From: Alphaproteobacteria bacterium | Lineage (GTDB): Bacteria > Pseudomonadota > Alphaproteobacteria > SHVP01 | Length of the DNA stretch: 13,604 bases | Assembly: GCA_026421105.1 (NCBI GenBank) | Contig: JAPKDI010000014.1 | Span: forward strand, 1 to 13,604 | Direction: 5' to 3' | Notes under the pieces: model-generated | The model's input: the letters and a program-made list of their open reading frames with translations, nothing else | What the model was told of the DNA's origin: nothing | The model's database searches: none | Shown here: one piece after another, positions 6,570 to 13,604 of the stretch | How the letters are laid out: each line of letters opens with the position of its first letter | Position numbering within the stretch: position 1 is the first letter of the stretch | Translations under genes and position numbers: made by a program

Positions 6570-7055
6570 ATGCCGTCTATGGATGTCGTATCAAAAACTG
6601 ATATGGCCGAGGTTGGTAATGCAGTCGAGGGTGCCCTGCGCGAGATAGGTACACGTTTCGACTTCAAGGGGAGTAAATGTTCCATTGAAATTGTCGAGGC
6701 GACCCTAGTCGTGACGGCGGATGACGATCTGAAATTAAAGCAGGTCGACGAATTGATCCGAGGATATTTGACCCGCCGCAAGGTCGATGCGGGTGCGTTT
6801 GAATTCGGTGCCGGCGAGAAAGCGTCTGGTAACACTATACGCCAAGTCGTCACCATCCAGCAGGGCATCGGCCGCGAGGTTGCACAGAAGATCACCAAAG
6901 CCGTGAAGGGCTCCAAACTGAAGGTCCAAGTCGCCATTCAGGGCGATGAACTCAGGGTCTCAGGGAAGAAACGTGACGACCTTCAGGCCGCGATGGCATT
7001 GATCAAAGACCTGAAGGTCGATCTTCCACTCCAGTTCATTAATTTCCGCGACTAG
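6570..7055 (+). CDS. yajQ: YajQ family nucleotide-binding protein
   Basis: This 161-residue protein is YajQ. Its homologues bind cyclic di-GMP or nucleotides and act as cytoplasmic effectors in several proteobacteria. Landmarks run the full length: the N-terminal MPSMDVVSKTD, RFDFKGSK (29-36), the region IQQGIGREVAQKITKAVK (96-113), VAIQGDELRVSGKKRDDLQA (121-140) and the terminal LPLQFINFRD (152-161). The frame is open further upstream, but ATG at 6570 is the right start: it gives the family's canonical N-terminus and has a GAGGAG ribosome binding site at 6555-6560, nine bases away. The fourth residue is Met where Phe is common. It is divergent from the cupin operon and convergent with the alpha/beta hydrolase. 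Identification is firm; the ligand in this organism is not shown. Confidence 0.95.
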   Translation: MPSMDVVSKTDMAEVGNAVEGALREIGTRFDFKGSKCSIEIVEATLVVTADDDLKLKQVDELIRGYLTRRKVDAGAFEFGAGEKASGNTIRQVVTIQQGIGREVAQKITKAVKGSKLKVQVAIQGDELRVSGKKRDDLQAAMALIKDLKVDLPLQFINFRD

Positions 7056-7137
7056 ACCGCGATCGCGTGGCGACCCCGCGTTGAAACGAGGTAATTATCG
7101 AAAGCGGCGGAAGCCACCCTTGTAAAGGGTCGGGTAT

Positions 7138-7974
7138 CTAGCCAAGAAAGAAGTCGGCGCAGAGCTGAGCCGTTTTTTCCAAGCCTTCGGGTGTCTTGGG
7201 GTCACCACCGACCGCATGCTTGGCGCCCGGAATAAGACCGGCAGCCTCTTCAAGGTAGGGGCGCAGCATGTCGGTCTCACCAGCCATCACCATGACGGGC
7301 AGCTTTAGGAGTGCAGCGCGGGGGCGCTTGTCGTAGCCCAAAGCCGCTCGATAATTGTGATGGTAAGTGCGGACCGACTTGAGGAGCTCCACCACTTCAT
7401 CATGCATGGTGTCGGCATCGGAGAGCCCGAGCCCGCGCACGCCTTCTTTCGTCCGATTCCACCACGGCCAGAACATCTTGCCATCCCGCACCAAATGCCA
7501 GGCGCGCAACAGTTGTGTGCCTTCCATGTCGGGAGTCATCTCCGGCGCTTGATTGGCGAGAAGGTCTGCCTGATCCTTGGGCGAGTACAATCCCATGCCA
7601 TCAATGACGAGCTTTTTGATCGTCTTCGGTTGTGCCAGCGCAGCCTCGATCCCGACGTTACCGCCGGTGTGGAAGCCGTAAACGTAGTACCTGTCCAAAC
7701 CAAGCCCCGCCATGCCGCGCATCATCGCGTCAGCCATGTAATTGATGGTCACGGGAAATTTCTGTTGCGGGGAGGAATCACCGTTGCCAATCGTATCCGG
7801 TGCTATCACCCGAAAATGGCGTCCCATCGCGCGAATAAGTGGAATAATCGAGTAGGAACTCAAAGGCGAGCCGTGGAGCATGACCAGCGGCGGTGAATCA
7901 GCCGATCCACTGGTGCGATAGTGAATCTGCCCTTCCTCTATCTCGACGAAACCACGGTTTACTCGATCCGTCAT
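7138..7974 (-). CDS. Alpha/beta-hydrolase fold protein with His at the nucleophile position
   Basis: This 278-residue protein has the alpha/beta-hydrolase fold. The oxyanion-hole segment is MLHGSPLSS (32-40), followed by APDTIGNGDSS (58-68). The strand-5 elbow reads YGFHTGGNVG (99-108), so the G-x-Nuc-x-G position is held by H102 instead of Ser, Asp or Cys. The acid is probably D235 in AGETDMLRP (231-239), and H253 in PGAKHAVGG (249-257) is the candidate base. Codons in the elbow are clear (CAC for His). It is either a catalytically altered branch or one using another mechanism. ATG at 7974 has a GGAGGG ribosome binding site eight bases upstream. It is divergent from the Baeyer-Villiger monooxygenase, which suggests a joint catabolic role (ester hydrolysis after ketone oxidation) if active. 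Confidence 0.88.
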   Translation of the reverse strand: MTDRVNRGFVEIEEGQIHYRTSGSADSPPLVMLHGSPLSSYSIIPLIRAMGRHFRVIAPDTIGNGDSSPQQKFPVTINYMADAMMRGMAGLGLDRYYVYGFHTGGNVGIEAALAQPKTIKKLVIDGMGLYSPKDQADLLANQAPEMTPDMEGTQLLRAWHLVRDGKMFWPWWNRTKEGVRGLGLSDADTMHDEVVELLKSVRTYHHNYRAALGYDKRPRAALLKLPVMVMAGETDMLRPYLEEAAGLIPGAKHAVGGDPKTPEGLEKTAQLCADFFLG

Positions 7975-8007
7975 GGTGAGTGCCCTCCTCGGCCCATTTG
8001 ATTGCTC

Positions 8008-8027
8008 GACAGAAAGCGTTATCTGTC
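8008..8027. promoter_or_regulatory. Inverted repeat GACAGA-N8-TCTGTC, candidate operator
   Basis: Two perfect six-base arms (8008-8013 and 8022-8027) are spaced by eight bases. They lie in the 179-base gap between the divergent hydrolase and monooxygenase genes, 33 bases upstream of the hydrolase start. The size and position suit a dimeric repressor such as a TetR- or GntR-type protein. No such regulator is encoded in the window, so this rests on symmetry and location alone. Confidence 0.33.
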
Positions 8028-8153
8028 ACGACGCAAACCCATAAAACCACATAAAATGATGTAAGAAAATTAGGGGGTCGCCTTCTGATCAGGTGACGAA
8101 CGCCTTAGACTTTCTAGTCCAGGCCACCGACAAAGCATCGAAGGTGAAAAGAA

Positions 8154-9761
8154 ATGCCCGCAACTGATTTGGATGTCGTTATCGTCGGCGCAGGCTTCTC
8201 CGGCATTTACATGCTGCACAAGTGCCGCGAGATGGGACTGTCGGCACGCGTTATCGAAGCTGGCACCAGCGTGGGCGGCACCTGGTACTGGAACCGCTAT
8301 CCCGGCGCACGGTGCGACGTTGAAAGCATGACCTACTCCTATTCTTTCTTGGAAGACTTGGAGCAGGAATGGCACTGGCCAGAGCGCTACGCCGTCCAGT
8401 CGGAAATTCTGCGCTATATAAACCACGTCGCAGACCGGCTGGACTTGCGCGACAGCATTCAGGTCGAAACCAGGGTGACAGGTGCAGTTTTCGACGAGGC
8501 GGTAGACCGATGGACCGTGACGACCGACGGCGATGACAACTTCACCGCCAAATACTGCGTTATGGCAACTGGCTGCCTATCCACACCGAACCTGCCGACG
8601 TTTGAAGGATTGGACCAGTTCAAAGGTGATTGGCACCACACTGGTTTTTGGCCCAAAGAAGGTGTCGACTTTACCGGCAAACGAGTTGGCATCATCGGGA
8701 CCGGGTCATCAGCTATCCAGTCGATACCGGTTATCGCCGCACAGGCAGACCACCTGACAGTGTTTCAGCGGACGCCGAATTTCAGTATTCCGGCTTGGAA
8801 CGCGGTCATTCCAGACGAAGCGGAGCGGGCTTGGAAAGAGGCCTACCCCGAACTGCGCGCCCGCGCACGCGTCTCACCAGTCGGTGCAACATTCGACGCC
8901 CCCGACATCTCAGCACTGGATTATTCGGATGCCGAACGAGACGCGATTTTCGAAAAACGCTGGAACCAAGGATCATTCAATTTTCTCGCTGCGTTCAATG
9001 ACTTAATGTCTAACAAGGTAGCCAACAAACACGCCGTCGATTTCGTCCATCGAAAGATTCACCAACGGGTCCATGACCCAGCCATTGCAGAGTTGTTGTG
9101 CCCGAAAGACCACCCTCTTGGTACCAAAAGATTGTGTGTCGATACTGACTACTACGAGGCCTACAACCGTGACAACGTCACGCTGGTGGACGTCAGGACA
9201 ACACCAATAAGGCAGATCGTACAGTCTGGCCTTCAAGTTGGAGACGACACCTACCCGTTGGATGCGATCGTGTTCGCGACAGGGTTTGACGCGATGACCG
9301 GTGCATTGATGAACATCGACATCCGCGGCCGCGGTGGGTTGGCGTTCCGCGATAAATGGGCGGACGGCCCCAGCAGTTATCTCGGGGTTGCCGTTACCGG
9401 ATTCCCAAATCTCTTCACCGTGACCGGGCCGGGTAGCCCGTCCGTGCTGAGCAATATGATGGTGTCAATCGAGCAGCACGTCGAATGGATTGCAGAGTGC
9501 ATTAGTCATCTTGAGACGAATTCTGTTGCTACGATCGAACCTGACCAGGCTGCTGAAGAAACTTGGATGGCGCACGTCAATCAGGTAGCCAGTGAGTTGC
9601 TCTACGAAGAATCAAACACCTGGTACCTGGGCGCCAACATTCCCGGCAAGCCTCGGGTGTTCCTGCCCTACGTTGGCGGTGTTGGGCACTACCGAGAAGT
9701 CTGCGACGACGTTGCGGCTAAAGGCTACGAAGGGTTCCACCTCAACCCACGGCCAGCCTAA
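8154..9761 (+). CDS. Type I Baeyer-Villiger flavin monooxygenase
   Basis: This 535-residue FAD- and NADPH-dependent enzyme inserts oxygen next to a carbonyl to turn ketones into esters or lactones, in the cytosol. The FAD dinucleotide-binding site is VGAGFSG (11-17), followed by GGTWYWNRYPGARCDVES (41-58). The Baeyer-Villiger fingerprint FKGDWHHTGFWP (156-167) fits FxGxxxHxxxWP exactly. The second nucleotide site is GIIGTGSSAIQ (179-189), for NADPH. Length is typical of the cyclohexanone/phenylacetone monooxygenase group. ATG at 8154 has AAGGTG at 8141-8146, seven bases upstream. It is divergent from the alpha/beta hydrolase, an arrangement common for ketone degradation. The converging DUF938 gene ends 14 bases beyond its stop. 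The substrate could be a cyclic, aliphatic or aromatic ketone; some family members act on other carbonyls. Confidence 0.94.
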   Translation: MPATDLDVVIVGAGFSGIYMLHKCREMGLSARVIEAGTSVGGTWYWNRYPGARCDVESMTYSYSFLEDLEQEWHWPERYAVQSEILRYINHVADRLDLRDSIQVETRVTGAVFDEAVDRWTVTTDGDDNFTAKYCVMATGCLSTPNLPTFEGLDQFKGDWHHTGFWPKEGVDFTGKRVGIIGTGSSAIQSIPVIAAQADHLTVFQRTPNFSIPAWNAVIPDEAERAWKEAYPELRARARVSPVGATFDAPDISALDYSDAERDAIFEKRWNQGSFNFLAAFNDLMSNKVANKHAVDFVHRKIHQRVHDPAIAELLCPKDHPLGTKRLCVDTDYYEAYNRDNVTLVDVRTTPIRQIVQSGLQVGDDTYPLDAIVFATGFDAMTGALMNIDIRGRGGLAFRDKWADGPSSYLGVAVTGFPNLFTVTGPGSPSVLSNMMVSIEQHVEWIAECISHLETNSVATIEPDQAAEETWMAHVNQVASELLYEESNTWYLGANIPGKPRVFLPYVGGVGHYREVCDDVAAKGYEGFHLNPRPA

Positions 9762-9775
9762 GTTGCGCCGGGAGC

Positions 9776-10399
9776 CTACCGCCGTCTATAGACGACGGTA
9801 AGGTTGTTGGCAGGCATCTCGACTGATTCAATGTGCTCGAGATCATTTCCCGTCGCGCATGCGATAACGTCTTCTAGGTTCCGGATGCCCCAAGCCGTAT
9901 TGCGTGCACGCAGTGATTCGTCAAATGCGGCGTTGGTAGGCGCCGAGTGCTTACCGTTTTTGGCGTAGGGGCCATACATGAAGAGGTGGGCACCGGACGG
10001 GAGAAGCCGACTGGCCGCCGACATAAGGCCTTCGCAGGCCGCCCACGGCGAAATGTGGATCATGTTAATGTTGACCATCGCCACCACAGGTAAGTCAAAC
10101 ACGAGGTCAACGAGCTCAATTTCGCTTGCGTCTACCCGCATCGGCGGCCGGACGTTCGTCACGCCTTCATGCGCGACCCATGCTTTGATACTGTCATGCG
10201 CATCCTCGTTGAGGTCGCTGGGCTGAAACGTAAGATTGCTGAATGCGCCCGCAAAGAACGCAGTGTGCTGCCCGGTGCCGCTCGCCACTTCGAATACCAG
10301 TCCGTCGCCCTGCGTCGGGAGATAGCGCTCTAGCATTGATTGGATGGGCGCGCGGTTACGCTCACTAGACGCTGAATGCTGTCGCTGATCAGTGGTCAT
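9776..10399 (-). CDS. DUF938 family SAM-dependent methyltransferase-like protein
   Basis: This 207-residue cytosolic protein belongs to DUF938, a class I methyltransferase-fold family with no firmly known substrate to me. Nearly every family landmark is present: SERNRAPI (12-19), the SAM-binding loop VASGTGQHTAFFA (38-50), FQPSDLNE (58-65), NMIHISPW (112-119), MYGPYAKNGKHSAPTNAAFD (141-160), SLRARNTAWGIR (162-173) and the terminal MPANNLTVVYRRR (195-207). Length is that of the family. ATG at 10399 has only a weak ribosome binding site. It converges with the Baeyer-Villiger monooxygenase and diverges from the ABC-F gene. The role is unknown. Confidence 0.92.
   Translation of the reverse strand: MTTDQRQHSASSERNRAPIQSMLERYLPTQGDGLVFEVASGTGQHTAFFAGAFSNLTFQPSDLNEDAHDSIKAWVAHEGVTNVRPPMRVDASEIELVDLVFDLPVVAMVNINMIHISPWAACEGLMSAASRLLPSGAHLFMYGPYAKNGKHSAPTNAAFDESLRARNTAWGIRNLEDVIACATGNDLEHIESVEMPANNLTVVYRRR
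9777..9800. terminator. Imperfect hairpin between convergent monooxygenase and DUF938 genes
   Basis: Ten-base arms (9777-9786 and 9791-9800) with one C-A mismatch enclose the loop TATA. The hairpin starts 16 bases after the monooxygenase stop and includes the end of the DUF938 coding region. Neither strand shows a T tract after the stem, so it is at best a weak or Rho-assisted stop, perhaps serving both genes. Confidence 0.3.
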
Positions 10400-10466
10400 G
10401 TGGCGCGCATCACAATTTTTATCCTATTGTTCCAGCGCAATGGGGCGCCCAACTGGCTACTCGGCC

Positions 10467-10521
10467 AAACCGTTACCGTTTCGGTTTAGAAATGTCGAGG
10501 GCATTAGAAAATGAACGGTAA
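10467..10521 (+). promoter_or_regulatory. Overlapping inverted repeats in the leader of the ABC-F gene
   Basis: AAACCG (10467-10472) pairs with CGGTTT (10482-10487), and the intervening TTACCGTT (10473-10480) pairs with AACGGTAA (10514-10521). The two pairings interleave, so both hairpins cannot form fully together, and the second covers the start of a short ORF at 10511. This could be an attenuator-like switch or chance. Whether the segment is transcribed is not shown by the sequence. Confidence 0.28.
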
Positions 10522-10626
10522 ACAACGACGCCCGACATTGACACCGCTGCCAGACGCGGCATGCTCCCGCGCATCCCAGACCCAATTCAGGGCCCCGGGC
10601 ACACTCACAACATCTGGAAGACCAAC

Positions 10627-12450
10627 TTGGCTTCACCACTCCTTACCCTTCGCAATCTGGCCATCTCATTTGGCGGCGAGCCATTGCTCTCGGATGCCGA
10701 ATTCTTCGTGCACCCGGGCGAGCGACTAGGCCTGGTTGGCCGCAACGGTTCGGGAAAATCAACGATGCTCAAGATCGCAGCCGGGTTAGTCGAGCCGGAC
10801 AGTGGGGATCGCGTGGTGCAGCATGGCAAAATGGTCCGCTACCTGGCCCAGGAACCCGACTTGACGGGCTTTGCTACCACCCTCGATGCCGCAGTCAGCG
10901 GTCTAGGCCCGGCAGGGGATCCGCACCGCGCCGAACAACTTCTCCATCGCCTCGGTCTGACCGGGCATGAGCGGCCCTCGACGCTGTCCGGCGGTGAGCA
11001 GCGCCGCTGCGCCATTGCACAAGTTCTTGCGCCACAACCCGACATCCTTTTGTTGGACGAGCCGACAAATCACCTCGACCTTCCTGCGATCGAGTGGTTG
11101 GAGGCGGAACTTGGCAACACGCGAGCGGCCCTTGTCGTCATCAGCCATGACAGGCGATTTCTTAGCAATTTGACGCGCACTACTTTGTGGCTCGATCGCG
11201 GCCAGCTGCGACGGCAAGACAAGGGGTTTGCTGACTTCGAGACTTGGCGCGATCAGGTTCTTGAGGAGGAGGAGACCGCCCGGCATAAGTTGGACCGCAA
11301 GATTGTGGCCGAGGAGCATTGGGTCCGTCACGGCGTCTCCGCGCGGCGCAAACGAAATCAAAAACGGCTGCGCGACCTTTCTACGATGCGCCAGGGCGTC
11401 CGCGATCGGGTCGGTCCGACAGGGCGTGTCGCGATGGGGCAGAATTCAGCGGACCCATCTGGAAAACGTGTTGCCGAAGTAAAAGAAGCCGCCAAACGGT
11501 TCGGTGGTCGCACCGTTGTCACCGACCTCAATCTCGAGGTGCAGCGGGGCGATCGTCTTGCCATCGTCGGCCCCAATGGGGCAGGCAAGACTACAATTCT
11601 CAATATGCTGACCGGATCACTTAAGCCTGACGAAGGGTCAATCCGCCTCGGAGCGAACATCCGGCTCGTCTCACTCGATCAACGACGCGACAGACTGGAC
11701 GCGACAACGTCGCTTCGCGACGCCCTGACGGGTGGCGGCGGCGACATCGTCGAAACGGGCGGGGGCGCGAAGCATGTCATCGCCTATATGAAGGATTTTC
11801 TCTTTACCGCCGATCAAGCGGGCACGCCATTGAGCGCCCTCTCTGGCGGTGAGCGCGGACGGCTCATGTTGGCGATCGCGCTTGCCCATCCGTCAAACCT
11901 CCTTGTCCTTGATGAACCAACCAACGACCTCGACCTCGAAACCCTAGACCTTCTCCAAGAACTGCTTTCGGACTATGCCGGCACGGTGTTGGTTGTCAGT
12001 CACGATCGTGACTTCATCGACCGTGTCGCCACGTCTGTCCTCGCGTTCGAGGGAGACGGCATCTGGACAGAATACGCCGGGGGATACAGTGACATGATTG
12101 TTCAACGCGGGGGAGGCGATCCACGCGAGACCCAACCAAAGAAGGTCCGCCCATCAGGAAACCGCCGGACACCTGCGACACTACCTGCAGTGGCGACGCC
12201 GCGTCGGGCGAATGGCCGTCTCGGTTTCAAAGAAAAACACGCGCTGAAGGTGCTCCCTGAGCGTATCGCCACGCTGGAACGCGAGATCGAGACGCTCGAC
12301 ACGCTCCTTGCCGACTCCGCCCTATATACGCGCGACCCCTCAACATTTACCTCCAGCGTGGAGCGGCGAGAGAATGCACGGCAAAATCTCGCAAAAGCCG
12401 AGGAGGAATGGCTCGCCCTTGAGGTCTTGCGCGAAGAATTCGAGCCCTAA
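10627..12450 (+). CDS. uup: ABC-F family ATPase, Uup type
   Basis: This 607-residue soluble tandem ATPase has no membrane segment, as expected for ABC-F proteins, which act on ribosomes; Uup is also linked to transposon precise excision and branched DNA. Counting from TTG 10627, ATPase 1 has Walker A GRNGSGKS (38-45), signature LSGGEQ (120-125) and Walker B LLLDEPTNHLD (141-151). A charged linker runs about 205-275. ATPase 2 has GPNGAGKT (313-320), LSGGER (403-408) and VLDEPTNDLD (425-434). The last ~80 residues form a charged helical coiled coil typical of Uup and absent from EttA. I prefer TTG 10627 because GGAAG lies six bases upstream and it gives the family's usual N-terminus (ASPLLTLRNLAISFGG). 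An in-frame ATG at 10561 has no ribosome binding site. Its stop overlaps that of the convergent flavoprotein gene. Confidence 0.92.
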   Translation: MASPLLTLRNLAISFGGEPLLSDAEFFVHPGERLGLVGRNGSGKSTMLKIAAGLVEPDSGDRVVQHGKMVRYLAQEPDLTGFATTLDAAVSGLGPAGDPHRAEQLLHRLGLTGHERPSTLSGGEQRRCAIAQVLAPQPDILLLDEPTNHLDLPAIEWLEAELGNTRAALVVISHDRRFLSNLTRTTLWLDRGQLRRQDKGFADFETWRDQVLEEEETARHKLDRKIVAEEHWVRHGVSARRKRNQKRLRDLSTMRQGVRDRVGPTGRVAMGQNSADPSGKRVAEVKEAAKRFGGRTVVTDLNLEVQRGDRLAIVGPNGAGKTTILNMLTGSLKPDEGSIRLGANIRLVSLDQRRDRLDATTSLRDALTGGGGDIVETGGGAKHVIAYMKDFLFTADQAGTPLSALSGGERGRLMLAIALAHPSNLLVLDEPTNDLDLETLDLLQELLSDYAGTVLVVSHDRDFIDRVATSVLAFEGDGIWTEYAGGYSDMIVQRGGGDPRETQPKKVRPSGNRRTPATLPAVATPRRANGRLGFKEKHALKVLPERIATLEREIETLDTLLADSALYTRDPSTFTSSVERRENARQNLAKAEEEWLALEVLREEFEP

Positions 12451-13604
12451 GGCGCCAACCAGCGGGCCGCGCCCGCACCGGCGGCACGCCCCGTCGCAAA
12501 GCACGCCGTGAGCAGATAGCCCCCCGTCCTGACCTCCCAGTCGAGCATTTCCCCCGCGCAGAAGACGCCCGGCATGGTCTTGATCATGTAGTCCGGGGTG
12601 ACGGCTTCGCGCATCACACCCCCAGCTGAGCTGATCGCTTCGGCGACCGGCCGCGGCGCCTGAAGTTCCAGCGGATACGCCTTGACGAGTGCAGCGAGCC
12701 GAGCGGCATCCGCGTGACCTTCCGTGCCTCTGCCTTCTCGAAGTAGCGCCGCCTTGGCACCTGTCAGGCCTACGGATTGCCGCAGATGATTGGCACGCGA
12801 ACGTTTGCCGCGCGGCCGCTCCAACCGCTCCCGGATCTGGGATTCGCTTCGATCCGGCAAAAGATCGAACGAAAGTTTTGTAGTGCCATCGCGGGCGATA
12901 GCGTCACGCAGGATCGACGATAATTCGTAAACCGCCCCCCCTTCGATGCCATTTGCCGTGATGACGACATCACCACGCGCGCGCTCCCCCGCGGCCCGCA
13001 GCCCGACGCCCTTCAACGGCGTGCCCTCAAAGCGTTCAAGGAAGTGTGCGCTCCACGCAACGTCGAACCCAACGTTCGACGGTAGAAATGGCGCCATCTC
13101 AACTCCGCGCGACGCAAGCCACGATTGCCAATGTCCATCACTCCCTAATCGCGGCCAACTTGCGCCACCGAGCGCGAGGACCGTCGCATCAGCATTAACT
13201 TCAACGGGACCATCGGGCGTTTCAAACATCAACGCTCCCGCACTACCCCAACCTTGCCAGCGATGTCGTGTGTGTAGGGTTGCACCAGCATCTGCGAGAC
13301 GCCGCAGCCAAGCACGTAGCAATGGCGCCGCCTTGAAACCGACCGGGAATACCCTGCCGGAAGACCCGACAAACGTCTCAATACCTAAATCTGTTGCCCA
13401 CTGGCGTACAGCGTCAGGCCGGAACGCATCGAGTGCTGGTTGCAACCACGACTGCGTCGCGCCAAATCGTTGCACGAACTTTTCGTAGGGCTCGGCATGA
13501 GTGACATTAAGTCCACTTTTTCCGGCGAACAGCAACTTGCGGCCCGGCGACGGCAACGATTCATAAAGATCGACCGACACGCCTTGACCACCCAAAACCT
13601 CTGC
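12447..13604 (-). CDS. TIGR03862 family flavoprotein (HI0933/BaiN-like), 5'-truncated by window edge
   Basis: The frame is open to the last base, so the N-terminal FAD-binding GxGxxG segment lies outside the window; a TTG at 13595 is just an internal leucine codon. The 385 visible residues begin AEVLGGQGVSVDLYES, the end of the first beta-alpha-beta unit. Then come GRKLLFAGKSGLNVTHAEP (about 21-39) and GSSGRVFPVGFKAAPLLRAW (about 80-99), both hallmarks of TIGR03862. The C-terminal FAD-contacting block is CAGEMLDWEVRTGGYLLTAC (about 349-368). It is a soluble FAD oxidoreductase of unknown reaction, related to HI0933/BaiN-type proteins. Its TAG stop (12447-12449) overlaps the TAA of the converging ABC-F gene by two bases. 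Confidence 0.9.
   Translation of the reverse strand, partial: AEVLGGQGVSVDLYESLPSPGRKLLFAGKSGLNVTHAEPYEKFVQRFGATQSWLQPALDAFRPDAVRQWATDLGIETFVGSSGRVFPVGFKAAPLLRAWLRRLADAGATLHTRHRWQGWGSAGALMFETPDGPVEVNADATVLALGGASWPRLGSDGHWQSWLASRGVEMAPFLPSNVGFDVAWSAHFLERFEGTPLKGVGLRAAGERARGDVVITANGIEGGAVYELSSILRDAIARDGTTKLSFDLLPDRSESQIRERLERPRGKRSRANHLRQSVGLTGAKAALLREGRGTEGHADAARLAALVKAYPLELQAPRPVAEAISSAGGVMREAVTPDYMIKTMPGVFCAGEMLDWEVRTGGYLLTACFATGRAAGAGAARWLAP

Noticed and set aside
7116..7130. ACCCTT-GTA-AAGGGT hairpin as terminator between yajQ and the hydrolase
   Set aside because: The stem is six base pairs with a three-base loop and no T tract on either side.
7357..7896. 179-codon plus-strand ORF opposite the alpha/beta hydrolase
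   Set aside because: It is antisense to a clearly conserved protein and shows no domain; codon-phase shadowing explains its length.
10538..10566. Consensus TTGACA at 10538-10543 as the ABC-F promoter
   Set aside because: With 17- or 18-base spacing the downstream hexamers (ATGCTC, TGCTCC) do not resemble a -10 element.
10561..10626. ATG at 10561 as start of the ABC-F protein (22 extra residues)
   Set aside because: It has no ribosome binding site and adds a non-family N-terminal tail; TTG at 10627 has GGAAG at the right distance and gives the usual N-terminus.

Overview
The window reads as chromosomal DNA of a Gram-negative bacterium of moderately high GC. The likeliest source is an environmental (possibly marine) member of the Pseudomonadota. 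This rests on family content: YajQ, a ChaN-type haem-binding-fold protein, DUF423, DUF938, an Uup-type ABC-F ATPase whose N-terminus looks alphaproteobacterial, and a TIGR03862 flavoprotein. I cannot fix the class (Alpha- or Gammaproteobacteria) from the sequence alone. I see no tRNA, rRNA, CRISPR array, insertion sequence, integrase or phage gene.

Layout from left to right. (1) A class I SAM methyltransferase, cut by the left edge (+), converges with a medium-chain quinone/alcohol oxidoreductase (-). (2) The only long gene-free stretch, about 2087-3036, is not empty: on the minus strand it holds the wreck of a DUF6671-family gene with five separable frame lesions. (3) A ChaN-type periplasmic protein (+) converges with a DUF423 membrane protein (-), and their stop codons overlap. 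(4) A phytanoyl-CoA dioxygenase-like Fe(II)/2-oxoglutarate enzyme (+) faces a two-gene minus-strand operon of a cupin and a CmcJ/NvfI-family oxidoreductase. (5) YajQ (+) converges with an alpha/beta hydrolase (-). (6) That hydrolase is divergent from a type I Baeyer-Villiger monooxygenase (+), which converges with a DUF938 methyltransferase-like protein (-). (7) An Uup-type ABC-F protein (+) overlaps end-to-end with a TIGR03862 flavoprotein (-) cut by the right edge.

The strand flips at nearly every gene. All six plus-strand genes before the last pair and the last pair itself run tail-to-tail into a minus-strand partner, with gaps from 82 bases down to overlapping stop codons. Most genes are therefore transcribed singly; the cupin-CmcJ pair is the only clear operon.

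Functionally the window mixes housekeeping genes (YajQ, Uup, flavoprotein) with an oxidative accessory set: PhyH, CmcJ, cupin, Baeyer-Villiger monooxygenase, hydrolase and medium-chain reductase. The divergent monooxygenase/hydrolase pair suggests ketone-to-ester-to-acid-plus-alcohol catabolism, but the hydrolase carries histidine where the nucleophilic serine should be. The points most worth a second look are that substitution, the decayed DUF6671 gene with its 10-base repeat-type insertion, a possible leaderless promoter at the PhyH gene, and a structured, ORF-bearing leader ahead of the ABC-F gene.
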